A DNA stretch of 62,424 bases from an uncultured Paraglaciecola sp. (GTDB taxonomy: Bacteria > Pseudomonadota > Gammaproteobacteria > Enterobacterales > Alteromonadaceae): assembly GCF_937123705.1 (NCBI RefSeq), contig NZ_CAKZKO010000134.1, forward strand, positions 1-62,424, written 5' to 3'. The notes under the pieces were generated by a model. The model was not told the origin of the DNA, ran no database searches, and saw nothing but the letters and a program-made list of their open reading frames with translations. Below, piece after piece: positions 38,134 to 47,833 of the stretch; position 1 is the first letter of the stretch, and every line of letters begins with the position of its first letter. Position numbers and translations under genes: made by a program.

Positions 38134-38143
38134 TAGAGAAATT

Positions 38144-38815
38144 ATGTTTACCGGAATAATAGAAGATGTAGGTGTGATTGAAGGGTTAGTACCTTCAGGT
38201 GAAGATATAAGGTTGTCTATAAAAACCGACAAACTTGATATGAGCGATGTGTCATTAGGGGATAGCATTGCCAACAATGGAGTGTGTTTAACGGTCGTGT
38301 CCATGTCCAAACATGGCTTTAGCGCCGATGTATCTCACGAGTCCATTAAGCGCACCGGGTTTGCTCATTATCAGGCCGGTAGCAAGGTCAACCTTGAAAA
38401 AGCCTTACAAGCCAATAGCCGCTTAGGCGGACATATTGTTAGCGGTCATGTGGACGGTGTTGGCGAAGTATTATCGATAGCGCCCGTTGGACGCTATGTG
38501 GAAATCTGGGTGCAAGCCCCAGATGATCTGGCCAAGTATTTGGCTGAAAAAGGCTCGATAACAGTAGACGGTGTTAGCCTTACCGTGAATCAAGTAGATG
38601 GCGCGAAGTTTTTATTGACCCTTATTCCACACAGCTTGCAAGAAACCATCATTGGTCTGTATCAAGTTGGAACGCAAGTGAATTTGGAAGTCGATGTCAT
38701 AGCCAGATACTTAGAACGATTAATGTTAGGCGATAGAGCGGCAGAATCCTCAACAGGCACCGCAAAAAAAGATATTAGCATGGCGTTTTTAGCTGAAAAC
38801 GGCTATTTGAAGTAA
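38144..38815 (+). CDS. ribE: riboflavin synthase, alpha subunit
   Basis: A 223-residue enzyme that dismutates two molecules of 6,7-dimethyl-8-ribityllumazine into riboflavin. It begins MFTGIIEDVG, the classic start, and contains two similar lumazine-binding barrels (NGVCLTVVS in the first, VDGVSLTVNQV in the second), with GGHIVSGHVDGVG at the junction. It is slightly longer than E. coli RibC/RibE (213). It lies between ribD and the ribB-type gene. Confidence 0.97.
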   Translation: MFTGIIEDVGVIEGLVPSGEDIRLSIKTDKLDMSDVSLGDSIANNGVCLTVVSMSKHGFSADVSHESIKRTGFAHYQAGSKVNLEKALQANSRLGGHIVSGHVDGVGEVLSIAPVGRYVEIWVQAPDDLAKYLAEKGSITVDGVSLTVNQVDGAKFLLTLIPHSLQETIIGLYQVGTQVNLEVDVIARYLERLMLGDRAAESSTGTAKKDISMAFLAENGYLK

Positions 38816-38890
38816 CATAGACATCGCCGTAACGTGCTTGGCATAATAGCGTAAGCAACACATTTAACAAATCACAAGAAGATAGTAGAC

Positions 38891-39991
38891 ATGCCATTAA
38901 ATAGCAGTGAAGAGATAATCGAAGATATCCGCCAAGGTAAAATGGTTATTTTGATGGACGACGAAGACCGCGAAAACGAAGGCGACCTGATTATGGCCGC
39001 CGAACATGTGACCCCCGAAGCTATTAACTTTATGGTGACCCATGCCCGCGGACTGGTGTGTTTGCCTATGACAGCCGAGCGCTGTAAGGCGTTAAATTTA
39101 CCTTTGATGGTGGATGACAATAGCGCGCAATTTTCCACAAATTTTACGGTTTCTATCGAAGCCGCAGAAGGTGTGACCACAGGCATATCAGCCTCAGACC
39201 GTGCCAAAACTGTATTGGCGGCTGTTGCCAAAGATGCAGACGCTAGCAACATAGTACAACCTGGGCATATCTTTCCACTCATTGGTAAAGAAGGTGGCGT
39301 ATTGAACCGTGCTGGGCATACCGAAGCAGGTATCGATCTAGCACGATTGGCAGGCTGTGAACCCGCATCTGTGATAGTTGAAATACTGAACGAAGACGGC
39401 AGCATGGCCAGACGCCCAGAATTAGAAGTGTTTGCCGCTAAACATAATATGAAGATTGGCACCATTGCCGATCTAATTGAATATCGCAATTTAAATGAAA
39501 CCACTATTCAGCAGGTGGCTAGATGTAAACTGCCAACTGAATACGGTGATTTTGATTTAGTGACCTTTAAAGACGTGATCGATAATCAAGTACATTTTGC
39601 CATGTGTAAGGGCGATATCGACTCAGAAACGCCCACTTTAGTACGGGTGCATTTGATTAATAGCTTTAGCGATTTATTAGGCTCACAGCGTTCTATTTCT
39701 CGCAGCATGGGCTTGCCTCAAGCCATTAAATATATTGCAGACAATGGCGGCGTATTAGTGCTGTTGGGCAAAGATGAAGACTTATTGCACCAAGTTAAAC
39801 AATTTGCCGCCGAAGACAATGGTGAAACACCCACTCATGCACCCTGGAAAGGCTCGTCAAGAACCATAGGGGTCGGCAGTCAAATATTGGCCAGCTTAGG
39901 TGTGCGTAAAATGCGCTTGTTAAGCAAACCTAAAAAATACCACGCCTTATCGGGCTATGGATTAGAAGTGGTAGAGTACGTCGAAATTTAG
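38891..39991 (+). CDS. ribBA: 3,4-dihydroxy-2-butanone-4-phosphate synthase with degenerate GTP cyclohydrolase II-like domain (RibBX type)
   Basis: A 366-residue protein. Residues 1-200 form an intact DHBP synthase ([49 protein letters not shown]). The C-terminal half is shaped like GTP cyclohydrolase II but lacks its zinc cysteines and catalytic arginine/tyrosine context. Where RibA has a CxxGDxxxSxRCDCG motif, this protein reads [18 protein letters not shown]. Databases often label such genes ribBA, but this looks like the RibBX variant with no cyclohydrolase activity. A separate ribA elsewhere in the genome is then expected. Confidence 0.9.
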   Translation: MPLNSSEEIIEDIRQGKMVILMDDEDRENEGDLIMAAEHVTPEAINFMVTHARGLVCLPMTAERCKALNLPLMVDDNSAQFSTNFTVSIEAAEGVTTGISASDRAKTVLAAVAKDADASNIVQPGHIFPLIGKEGGVLNRAGHTEAGIDLARLAGCEPASVIVEILNEDGSMARRPELEVFAAKHNMKIGTIADLIEYRNLNETTIQQVARCKLPTEYGDFDLVTFKDVIDNQVHFAMCKGDIDSETPTLVRVHLINSFSDLLGSQRSISRSMGLPQAIKYIADNGGVLVLLGKDEDLLHQVKQFAAEDNGETPTHAPWKGSSRTIGVGSQILASLGVRKMRLLSKPKKYHALSGYGLEVVEYVEI

Positions 39992-40073
39992 AATGTATAA
40001 GCATTAAAATTCTCAATCTTTCCCATTACGGATGTGCTAAACTGCGCGCCGATTTTTCAAGTAAGGTTTTTAG

Positions 40074-40550
40074 ATGAATATTATCGAAGGTAATATGCGC
40101 GCAACAGGCAAAAAATTTGCGCTTGTGGTCGCTCGCTTTAACAGTTTTGTGGTTGAAAGTTTAGTAGATGGCGCTTTAGATGCCCTTGAAAGGCAAGGCG
40201 AAGTAAACCAGCAAGATATCACATTGGTACGTGTACCTGGTGCATATGAGTTACCTATTGCTGCTAAAAAACTTGCCGAACAAAATAAATACGATGCCAT
40301 TATCGCTTTAGGTGCTGTTATCCGAGGTGGTACTCCACACTTTGATTTTGTAGCGGGTGAGTGTAATAAAGGCCTAGCCCAAGTATCGCTAGAATATGGC
40401 ATTCCAGTTTCATTTGGCGTCATTACCACAGATAGCATTGAACAAGCCATCGAGCGCTCTGGTACAAAAGCCGGAAATAAAGGCGCAGATGCAGCTGTAG
40501 GTGCGCTGGAAATGGTCAATGTATTAGCTAATATTGCAGAGGCCAAATAG
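40074..40550 (+). CDS. ribH: 6,7-dimethyl-8-ribityllumazine synthase
   Basis: A 158-residue enzyme that condenses the RibD/phosphatase product with dihydroxybutanone phosphate. Family motifs are [51 protein letters not shown] and [24 protein letters not shown], with the catalytic His in TPHFDFV. Its stop codon directly abuts the nusB start, an arrangement shared with E. coli. Confidence 0.97.
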   Translation: MNIIEGNMRATGKKFALVVARFNSFVVESLVDGALDALERQGEVNQQDITLVRVPGAYELPIAAKKLAEQNKYDAIIALGAVIRGGTPHFDFVAGECNKGLAQVSLEYGIPVSFGVITTDSIEQAIERSGTKAGNKGADAAVGALEMVNVLANIAEAK

Positions 40551-40973
40551 GTGAAACCTAAAGCTCGCCATCTAGCCAGAGAATTTGCCGTTCAAGCGGT
40601 GTATTCATGGCAAATGACCCAGAATCCAGTTGAGCAAATTGAGCTGAGTATAGTTACCAATAACAATATGCAGAAAGTAGACACCGAATACTTTTTGGAA
40701 TTGTTACGCGCTGTAGTGAAAGATTGTGCAGACTTGGATAAAAAAATTAAGCCTTACCTTGGGCGCCTGCCTGAGGAGCTCGATCCTGTAGAGTACGCTA
40801 TTCTCAGAATTGCGACTTACGAACTGACCGCAAGAATTGATGTCCCATATAAGGTGGTCATCAATGAAGCCATTGAGTTGGCGAAATCTTTTGGTGCAGA
40901 AGAAAGTCATAAGTTTGTGAATGGTGTACTAGACAAAGCGATTAAAACTCTTCGCAAAGATGAGTTGTCCTAG
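40551..40973 (+). CDS. nusB: transcription antitermination factor NusB
   Basis: A 140-residue all-helical protein that, with NusE (S10), binds boxA RNA and supports antitermination in rRNA operons. It has the N-terminal [18 protein letters not shown] and the C-terminal [33 protein letters not shown]. It starts with GTG immediately after the ribH stop; the ribosome site lies inside ribH (AGAGG). The boxA its product would recognise is visible at the end of this window. Confidence 0.97.
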   Translation: MKPKARHLAREFAVQAVYSWQMTQNPVEQIELSIVTNNNMQKVDTEYFLELLRAVVKDCADLDKKIKPYLGRLPEELDPVEYAILRIATYELTARIDVPYKVVINEAIELAKSFGAEESHKFVNGVLDKAIKTLRKDELS

Positions 40974-41030
40974 CCTATTTGTATAGGCTATGGGCAAATT
41001 TTCCCAGCTTATTAACTCTAAGTAGCAACA

Positions 41031-41993
41031 GTGAAAGAATTTAATGTGATTGAAGACTTTTTCAAGGCAAAAAGTATTCAACGTAAAGACGTGATTATCG
41101 GAATTGGCGATGATGGCGCTGTCACTCATGTCCCTCAAGGACAAGCCTTAGTGACCACCACTGATACCTTGTTAAGTGGTGTGCATTTTTTGCCAGATAC
41201 CTCACCCCATGCTATCGCCCAAAAAGCCATCGCCGTTAATCTGAGTGATTTAGCCGCTATGGGCGCACAACCCGCATGGATAAGTTTGTCGTTGAGCTTA
41301 CCTGAAGTTGATCAAGCTTGGTTACAGGCATTTTCGACTGGATTACAGCAGCATGCCGAGTATTATTCAGTGCAACTTATTGGCGGCGACACAGTAAAAG
41401 GGCCGCTGGCTATTACTATTACGGCTCAGGGCTTTGTACCATTTGATCAAGCATTAACTCGCAGTCAGGCCAAACCTGGTGATTCAGTGTATGTCACAGG
41501 CACTTTAGGAGATGCGGGGTTAGGTTTACATATCGCCCAAAACAAATGTGTTGTAAATGACCAGCTTAATCGAGAATATTTGCTAAATCGTCTGCATTAC
41601 CCAACACCAAGGTTAATGGCCGGTACTAGCCTAAGGCGTTTGGCCAGTGCCTGTATCGATATTTCAGATGGCTTGGTGTCTGATATCAAACATATCCTTA
41701 AGGCTTCTCAATGTGGTGCTACATTACATGTCGATAAGTTGCCCTTGTCTCAAGCCTTAAAAGTTTCGGTGAGCAGTAGCCAAGCAATAGACTATGCCTT
41801 AAGTGCGGGAGATGATTATGAGCTGTTGTTCACTGTGAGTGAAGAGCAAAAAGGGCATTTAGAAACCACCTTAGCCAGTGCCAATGTGCCCGCTACCTAT
41901 ATTGGCCAGTTAAACGGCAATATGGGTAAATTGGAGTTGCGTCAAAACGACAAACCCTTTGAATCCAGTGCCGAAGGTTACCAGCACTTTTAA
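41031..41993 (+). CDS. thiL: thiamine-monophosphate kinase
   Basis: A 320-residue kinase that phosphorylates thiamine monophosphate to the active diphosphate. It has the N-terminal EFNVIEDFF, the Mg2+/ATP motif IGIGDDGAVTHV, VNLSDLAAMGAQPAW, GGDTVKGPLAITIT, and the C-terminal ISDGLVSDIKHIL and SAGDDYELLFTV segments. It starts with GTG, 57 bases after nusB, in the usual nusB-thiL-pgpA order. No TPP riboswitch is visible. Confidence 0.96.
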   Translation: MKEFNVIEDFFKAKSIQRKDVIIGIGDDGAVTHVPQGQALVTTTDTLLSGVHFLPDTSPHAIAQKAIAVNLSDLAAMGAQPAWISLSLSLPEVDQAWLQAFSTGLQQHAEYYSVQLIGGDTVKGPLAITITAQGFVPFDQALTRSQAKPGDSVYVTGTLGDAGLGLHIAQNKCVVNDQLNREYLLNRLHYPTPRLMAGTSLRRLASACIDISDGLVSDIKHILKASQCGATLHVDKLPLSQALKVSVSSSQAIDYALSAGDDYELLFTVSEEQKGHLETTLASANVPATYIGQLNGNMGKLELRQNDKPFESSAEGYQHF

Positions 41994-42019
41994 TTGAGTC
42001 AGTTACGAGGAGTCTAACT

Positions 42020-42502
42020 GTGGATAAGGCAATACGAGCCCGTGTTAGCTTACTAAATCCTGTGCATTTTTTAGCACTAGGGTTTGGCAGTGGTTTAGCG
42101 CCAAAAATGCCAGGTACCTTTGGAACCTTAGCGGCGTTACCATTAGTTATCGCCTTATCTTACTTCAGTCATGTTTCAAGCTACTTAATGGTCACTGTAT
42201 TGGTGAGTATTATTGGTATTTGGATCTGTGAAAAAACCGCACATGATATGGGGGTACACGACGACTCATCTATCGTTTGGGATGAAATTGCAGGTATGCT
42301 GATTACTATGCTGGCTGTGCCTTTGAGTTGGCAAACTTTATTAGCTGGTTTTGTGCTGTTTCGGTTTTTTGATATTCTAAAACCATGGCCTATCAGTTAT
42401 TTAGATAAACACGTACATGGTGGCTTTGGCATTATGATTGATGATGTTTTAGCAGGGGTGTTTGCTTTAGGTGTGTTACATTTAGGGCTGTGTTTAGTTT
42501 AA
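42020..42502 (+). CDS. pgpA: phosphatidylglycerophosphatase A
   Basis: A 160-residue inner-membrane phosphatase that makes phosphatidylglycerol from its phosphate. It begins LLNPVHFLALGFGSGLAPKMPGTFGTLAALPL, and contains ICEKTAHDMGVHDDSSIVWDEIAGMLITM, the active-site Asp/Glu region, and FRFFDILKPWPI. It has about four transmembrane segments. It starts with GTG after GAGGAG and lies 26 bases behind thiL. Confidence 0.96.
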   Translation: MDKAIRARVSLLNPVHFLALGFGSGLAPKMPGTFGTLAALPLVIALSYFSHVSSYLMVTVLVSIIGIWICEKTAHDMGVHDDSSIVWDEIAGMLITMLAVPLSWQTLLAGFVLFRFFDILKPWPISYLDKHVHGGFGIMIDDVLAGVFALGVLHLGLCLV

Positions 42503-42514
42503 TAAGGGGTTTGA

Positions 42515-43324
42515 ATGTTAAGTAACCAGATTAGATTGTTATTTTGCACTTGTCTTATCTCCTTATCCTTACAGACTTGTGCAGCAGCGCAAGATGTAAA
42601 ACGTTTTGCCTTAGTGATAGGTAATACTAACTACCGCACCGCCCCCCTAAAAAATGCCGGCAACGATGCTAATGCCATGGCTCAGAGTTTAACTGCATTG
42701 GGATTTCAGGTTAGTTTATTCAAAGATGGTAATTTGTCTGATTTGACTAGCCAAGTGCAACGGTTTTATAGCCAAGTCCAAAAAGACCAATATTCGAATA
42801 AGTTAGCGCTAATTTACTATGCAGGCCATGCTATTCAAGTTAATCACCACAACTATATTGTGCCTTTGGCTATGAAGTTCGACAATTATTCAGAATTTAT
42901 GTCTGGTTTGTATAAAGTCGATAGTTTGTTTACCGAGATCAACAAATCTCCTGACTTACAAAGTATTATTATTCTGGATGCATGCCGTAATAACCCATTC
43001 GAAAGCAACGCTGTTGCAAACAATGGCAATATGTCCCAAGGCTTAGCGCCAGTTAAAGCACCGTCAAATACAATGATTGCCTTTGCAACGGCACCAGGAG
43101 GCGTGGCGGCCGATGGGGCAGACAAAAACGGTGTGTATACTAAGCATTTGCTGCAACATATAGCGAAACAAGTGAGAGTTGAAGAAGTATTTAAAAAAGT
43201 CAGATCTGCAGTGGCAAAAGAAACGGCCAATAGGCAGATACCTTGGGAGCACTCCTCCTTGCTGAATGAAGTGTTTTTTAGCCCACCAAAAAATCGCGAC
43301 ATCCCAGATTTAATTTCTTTCTAG
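42515..43324 (+). CDS. exported caspase-like (C14) peptidase
   Basis: A 269-residue protein with a signal peptide (LLFCTCLISLSLQTCAAA) and a caspase p20-like domain. It has RFALVIGNTNYRTAPLKNAGNDANAMAQ, catalytic His105 in YYAGHAIQ, and catalytic Cys157 in ILDACRNNPF. Both residues are intact, so it could be active in the periplasm. Bacterial caspase homologues cut after Arg/Lys rather than Asp. It lies 12 bases after pgpA, so it may ride on the pgpA transcript. Its stop overlaps the converging barrel gene. Substrate and role are unknown. Confidence 0.85.
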   Translation: MLSNQIRLLFCTCLISLSLQTCAAAQDVKRFALVIGNTNYRTAPLKNAGNDANAMAQSLTALGFQVSLFKDGNLSDLTSQVQRFYSQVQKDQYSNKLALIYYAGHAIQVNHHNYIVPLAMKFDNYSEFMSGLYKVDSLFTEINKSPDLQSIIILDACRNNPFESNAVANNGNMSQGLAPVKAPSNTMIAFATAPGGVAADGADKNGVYTKHLLQHIAKQVRVEEVFKKVRSAVAKETANRQIPWEHSSLLNEVFFSPPKNRDIPDLISF

Positions 43325-44175
43325 AAGACATAAGCCAGACCAATGTGTAAGGTGGTAAAGGTTTCGTCGATATTCTCAAAACGCTCCCCATCAACCATTA
43401 TATCTTGTTGGTAGTCATTGATCTTAAATCGGGTTTGAAACAACAAATTGCTTGAAAGTGGCATAGTCCAACTTAGCCCATAGCTGAAACCTTTTGTATC
43501 GCCTTTTACTCGACCGCTCAAATCATCAAATTCTGGCAACTCATCTTCCTCGTCGTCATCGTCAGTATTCGCAGAGAATTGGTTAGTTGCCTCTAAAGAG
43601 GCGTATGCCAATGAAACACTTAGGCTTCCCGCTTTCTCAAACCTCCAGCTGTAACTCACACCAATAAAAGGGCCTTTTTGACTGTAGCTTTCGTTGCTTA
43701 GTTCAACAATATCTGGTGCATCTACTTCATCTGGTCCATCATCTTCATCCAAATCTAGTTCGTTATCTTCTTCAATCTCTTCATCTAAGTCTCTAGGAAC
43801 AAAAGCCATGTCGGTTTTACCATATTTAAGTCCAGCAAACAGTGACCAGTTTTTGTCGACTCTATAACCTAAAGTAACATCTAAATCTTTTCGTGATGCC
43901 TTTCCTATATCTTCTTCTTCTGCAATATCTGCATCGGTAAGGGTACTGCTGGCGTTTAATGAAAGCTGCCAGTTATTGGTGGTTAAGGCAATAGGAATGT
44001 TGGCGCTAGGAAATGAAATATTGTGATCGAGTTTTTCAGGAAACGAAAAGTCGCTGTAACCTAGGGATAAACCTGTTACCACTCGGATGTTGTCAAAACT
44101 TTCTTGGCTCAAGACACTTTGTGACACTAACAATAATGACCAACAAGAAACACCACAGCTTGTTCTTATATGCAT
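43321..44175 (-). CDS. outer-membrane beta-barrel protein with acidic loops
   Basis: A 284-residue protein with a signal peptide (SCWSLLLVSQSVLS) and alternating amphipathic strands (NWQLSLNASSTL, WSLFAGLKYGKTD, GPFIGVSYSWRF, SLSVSLAYASL). It ends in HIGLAYVF, whose terminal Phe is the usual BAM signal of outer-membrane barrels. Two predicted surface loops are extremely acidic: one around residues 128-150 (Asp/Glu at most positions) and one with TDDDDEEDELPEFDD. These could bind Ca2+ or cationic ligands. It converges on the caspase gene with overlapping stop codons in CTAG. The family is not recognised. Confidence 0.7.
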   Translation of the reverse strand: MHIRTSCGVSCWSLLLVSQSVLSQESFDNIRVVTGLSLGYSDFSFPEKLDHNISFPSANIPIALTTNNWQLSLNASSTLTDADIAEEEDIGKASRKDLDVTLGYRVDKNWSLFAGLKYGKTDMAFVPRDLDEEIEEDNELDLDEDDGPDEVDAPDIVELSNESYSQKGPFIGVSYSWRFEKAGSLSVSLAYASLEATNQFSANTDDDDEEDELPEFDDLSGRVKGDTKGFSYGLSWTMPLSSNLLFQTRFKINDYQQDIMVDGERFENIDETFTTLHIGLAYVF

Positions 44176-44268
44176 GATTACCCTTAATTTTTATTTAAAC
44201 ACTATTACATTAACTACGCATAAATATTAGTATAGTGTTAATCATAAACCCCAACGATTGGAAATCCT

Positions 44269-44478
44269 ATGAACTATTTTCTATTGCGACGAATGTTTGT
44301 TTTATGTGCTACTTGTACGCTATTTTTAGTCGCTTGTGAAAGTACGCCAGAGCAAGATAAGGGATCACATTGCAAAGATGACGCGAACCAAACTTGTGTA
44401 AAAAAAGCTGACAATGGTGAGGATCGTGGATATAACCCCTGCCTAGTTAATAAAAATTTACCCGTTTGTAAAAAATGA
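44269..44478 (+). CDS. small lipoprotein
   Basis: A 69-residue putative lipoprotein: a basic start (MNYFLLRRMF), a hydrophobic stretch and the lipobox LVAC with Cys23. The mature part of about 46 residues has four further cysteines (HCKDD, TCVKK, PCLVN, VCKK), which could form two disulfides in the periplasm. It overlaps the next gene by four bases (ATGA), so the two are probably translated together. No family is recognised. Confidence 0.7.
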   Translation: MNYFLLRRMFVLCATCTLFLVACESTPEQDKGSHCKDDANQTCVKKADNGEDRGYNPCLVNKNLPVCKK

Positions 44479-45020
44479 CCGAACAAGAATTAAAACTTCA
44501 ACTCGCCGAAGTAGCCGGAACTTGGGTGGCGGCAATAGCTGTAGTGATTGGTGGTTTGTTTGGGATCTATCAATACTTGGAGCATAAATCTGCGGTGCGA
44601 GTGGATAGATCTATGGCATTTGTGGAACGCTACCAAGGTAATAGTATGTTAGTAGCGGCTAGAGTAAAAATTACCGAGTCCCAGAAAAAACACGCCATTC
44701 AATTGAATCAAATTTTACAAGATCCCACTATTCAAGCTAAAGACTTAGCGGCAAAGTATGAAAATGAAATTTTAAAACAGATTGATGAAGACCAATTAAA
44801 TGGTGCCTTAGAACAACTTTTTACTTTCTATGAACAAATTATTATGTGTCGTGAAATGGCGCTATGCGAAGCAGATGTAGCCGAGCAGTTTTTTGATACA
44901 AATGCGCAAGATCTTGTGCACACTTATTACCCTTATATTTGTAAAGTACGAACCGAGTGGCATAATCCCAATCAATTTCGAAAAATCACCCAGTTTTATA
45001 GCCCTAACTTACTCTGTTAA
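44475..45020 (+). CDS. single-TM hypothetical protein
   Basis: A 181-residue protein with one N-terminal membrane helix (VAAIAVVIGGLFGIYQYLEH) followed by a cytoplasmic or periplasmic helical domain (RSMAFVERYQGNSMLVAARVKITESQKKH, LFTFYEQIIMCREMALCEADVAEQFF, YICKVRTEWHNPNQF). The layout resembles DUF4760-type membrane-tethered helical proteins, but I cannot assign a family. It is coupled to the small lipoprotein by an ATGA overlap and converges with dxs, three bases away. Confidence 0.65.
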   Translation: MTEQELKLQLAEVAGTWVAAIAVVIGGLFGIYQYLEHKSAVRVDRSMAFVERYQGNSMLVAARVKITESQKKHAIQLNQILQDPTIQAKDLAAKYENEILKQIDEDQLNGALEQLFTFYEQIIMCREMALCEADVAEQFFDTNAQDLVHTYYPYICKVRTEWHNPNQFRKITQFYSPNLLC

Positions 45021-45023
45021 TCG

Positions 45024-46886
45024 TTACGCCTTGAATGCAGCCAATTTTGACAGTATGCCGTCACTGTCTAGTCCTAGCTCGGCATACATTTCTTGTTGAG
45101 TACCTTGCATAATAAATGTATCAGGCAGTCCAAGTTGGATGAGTTTACTGTTGTGTGGGCTGGATATTAGATATTCAGCTACCGCACTGCCAGCACCACC
45201 TATTACAGCGCCGTCTTCAATACTCATAAACACCTCATGGGTGGCAGCAAGCTGGTTAATAATGTTGGTATCTAAGGGTTTTACAAATCGCATATCAATC
45301 ACAGTGGCATTAATTTTTTCTGCTGCTTCAAGAGCATAAGGCAATAAAATGCCAAAATTGAGAATAGCGACTTTTTCTCCTTCTCTAATGGTGCGACTTT
45401 TACCTAATTCATAGCTTTGCATTTGTTGGCTAGGAACAACACCAGTTGCAGAGCCGCGAGGATATCTTACGGCTGCTGGTTTTTGTAGTTTGTGCCCTGT
45501 GTACAACATTTGGCGGCATTCGTTTTCATCTGACGGCGCCATAATGATCATATTAGGAATACAGCGTAAAAACGGGATATCAAAAGCGCCTTGGTGAGTC
45601 GGGCCATCTGCACCCACTAACCCAGCCCTATCTATGGCAAATAAAACCGGAAGGTTTTGGATAGCCACATCATGTATAAGTTGGTCATAGGCGCGTTGTA
45701 AAAAGGTTGAGTAAATCGCCACCACAGCATTCAAGCCTTCTTTTGCAAGACCGGCAGCAAAAGTGACGGCATGTTGTTCGGCAATGGCTACATCAAAATA
45801 TTGTGACGGAAATTGCTGGGAAAACTTAACCATACCCGAGCCTTCACGCATCGCTGGGGTAATCGCCATTAACTTTGAGTCTTGTGTTGCCATGTCGCAT
45901 AACCAATCCCCAAATACCGCCGAGAAAGTTGGGTTACTGGGCGCGGCTTTAGGTAATGCTTGGTCTTGTGGGTTGAACTTAGGTACCGCATGAAACTTAA
46001 TAGGATCTTGTTCGGCCGATTGGTATCCCTTGCCTTTTTTAGTGACCACATGGAGTATTTGTGGGCCGTTTATATTGCGCATATTACGCAAGGTGTCCAC
46101 TACGCCATTGACGTCATGACCGTCTATGGGGCCAATATACTTAAAGCCTAGCTCTTCAAAAATGGTGCCTGGCACTACCATGCCTTTAATATGTTCTTCA
46201 GCGCGGCTGGCAAATTCTTTAATGGGCGGGACATTGCTTAGTAACTTCTTACCGCCATCTCGGATGGAGTTAAAAAAGTTGCCGGTTAGGAGTCTGGCTA
46301 AGTGACTATTTAAAGCGCCAACATTCTCAGATATAGACATTTCATTGTCATTTAACACCACCAGCAAATTTTTACTAATGTCGCCGCCATGATTTAACGC
46401 TTCAAAAGCCATACCCGCAGTCATGGCGCCATCACCAATAACTGCTACTACTTTGCGACCTGAAGCTTCTTTTTCGGCCGCAACGGCCATGCCTAATGCG
46501 GCGCTGATTGAAGTAGAAGAGTGGCCAACGGCAAAGGTGTCATATTCACTTTCGGGTGGCCAAGGGAAGGGATGTAACCCACCTTTTTTGCGAATGGTAG
46601 GCATACGCTCTCGACGACCCGTTAATATTTTATGGGGATATGCCTGATGACCCACATCCCATAACAAACGATCAAAGGGGGTGTTGTATACGTAGTGCAA
46701 GGCGACCGTTAGCTCGACTGTGCCTAAGCCTGATGCAAAATGGCCACTGCTTTGGCTTACGCTAGTCAATAAATATTGTCGTAACTCAATACTCAGTTGC
46801 TGTAGTTTATCTTGGGATAATTCTCTTAACTGCTGAGGAGTATCAGCTTGAGCGAGGATAGGGTAGTGAGCAATATCTAAGGTCAT
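45024..46886 (-). CDS. dxs: 1-deoxy-D-xylulose-5-phosphate synthase
   Basis: A 620-residue TPP enzyme that joins pyruvate and glyceraldehyde 3-phosphate, the first step of the MEP isoprenoid pathway. It has the TPP/Mg motif [18 protein letters not shown] and the second half with [17 protein letters not shown] (catalytic Glu) and [21 protein letters not shown]. It ends the xseB-ispA-dxs operon, 56 bases after ispA, the same order as in E. coli. Confidence 0.98.
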   Translation of the reverse strand: MTLDIAHYPILAQADTPQQLRELSQDKLQQLSIELRQYLLTSVSQSSGHFASGLGTVELTVALHYVYNTPFDRLLWDVGHQAYPHKILTGRRERMPTIRKKGGLHPFPWPPESEYDTFAVGHSSTSISAALGMAVAAEKEASGRKVVAVIGDGAMTAGMAFEALNHGGDISKNLLVVLNDNEMSISENVGALNSHLARLLTGNFFNSIRDGGKKLLSNVPPIKEFASRAEEHIKGMVVPGTIFEELGFKYIGPIDGHDVNGVVDTLRNMRNINGPQILHVVTKKGKGYQSAEQDPIKFHAVPKFNPQDQALPKAAPSNPTFSAVFGDWLCDMATQDSKLMAITPAMREGSGMVKFSQQFPSQYFDVAIAEQHAVTFAAGLAKEGLNAVVAIYSTFLQRAYDQLIHDVAIQNLPVLFAIDRAGLVGADGPTHQGAFDIPFLRCIPNMIIMAPSDENECRQMLYTGHKLQKPAAVRYPRGSATGVVPSQQMQSYELGKSRTIREGEKVAILNFGILLPYALEAAEKINATVIDMRFVKPLDTNIINQLAATHEVFMSIEDGAVIGGAGSAVAEYLISSPHNSKLIQLGLPDTFIMQGTQQEMYAELGLDSDGILSKLAAFKA

Positions 46887-46942
46887 TAAATGGGTATCAA
46901 CTAAGTAAATTTCATTTTATCCAGCGGTCCTTACTATGCAAT

Positions 46943-47833
46943 TTAGTAATGACGGTGGATAACAAAGTCGGTAAAAGAAACCAACATCTGGGTATTGTAA
47001 GGCAAAGCACGCAAAGCTTGAAGTGCTTGTTGCTGTAGATCTTCAAGATAACGTTGCGCTTGCTCTAATCCTAATAAAGCTGGATAGGTACTTTTGAGCT
47101 GGGCCTGATCTGAACCTTGCGGTTTTCCTAGTACCGAAGAGTCACCCACTACATCTAAAATATCATCTTGAACTTGAAAGGCCAGGCCAATAATTTTGGC
47201 ATAGCTCATCAAATGCTGACGATTTTCAGCTGATATTTCTGACGCCAAGGTGATGGCCATTTCTACACAAGCAATGAGTAAAGCCCCGGTTTTTTTACTG
47301 TGTAAATTTTCGAGTTGCTGCTGCGTGACTGAGTGGCCAGTTGCGGCTAAATCCATAGCTTGGCCACCGCACATACCGTTGTATCCAGCCGCTTGACTGA
47401 TAATTTTGACCAAATCGATACGTTTTAAGGCTAAGTCGTGTGAAAGTGGATGGTTGCACAATATCTCAAAAGCCAAAGTTTGCAGGGCGTCACCGGCCAA
47501 TATAGCTGTGGCTTCGTCAAATTGAATATGACAAGTGGGTTGCCCCCGCCTAAGCGCATCATCATCCATTGCCGGTAAATCATCATGAATAAGTGAGAAA
47601 GCATGAATCGCTTCAATGGCCGCCGCTGGGCCTTGGAGATCGCTCTCTTTAACCCCGAGCATTTTGCCTGTTGCAAATACTAAAAAGGGGCGCATTCTTT
47701 TTCCCCCCATTAAAAGGGAGTATTCCATGGCTTGCTTAAGCGTTTTCGCATGGTCAGGTAGGCTGTTTATCACTTGGCTTAAGGTTGAATTGACAGTATC
47801 GCAACTAACCTGTTGAAAGGTGGATAAGTTCAT
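46943..47833 (-). CDS. ispA: (2E,6E)-farnesyl diphosphate synthase
   Basis: A 296-residue short-chain prenyltransferase producing farnesyl diphosphate. The first Asp-rich motif is in HDDLPAMDDDALRRGQPTCH, and the second in QVQDDILDVVGD. GGKRMRPFLV is the substrate-binding lead-in. Its ATG overlaps the xseB stop by one base (TAATG), so translation is coupled. It supplies precursors for quinones and undecaprenyl lipids together with dxs. Confidence 0.97.
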   Translation of the reverse strand: MNLSTFQQVSCDTVNSTLSQVINSLPDHAKTLKQAMEYSLLMGGKRMRPFLVFATGKMLGVKESDLQGPAAAIEAIHAFSLIHDDLPAMDDDALRRGQPTCHIQFDEATAILAGDALQTLAFEILCNHPLSHDLALKRIDLVKIISQAAGYNGMCGGQAMDLAATGHSVTQQQLENLHSKKTGALLIACVEMAITLASEISAENRQHLMSYAKIIGLAFQVQDDILDVVGDSSVLGKPQGSDQAQLKSTYPALLGLEQAQRYLEDLQQQALQALRALPYNTQMLVSFTDFVIHRHY

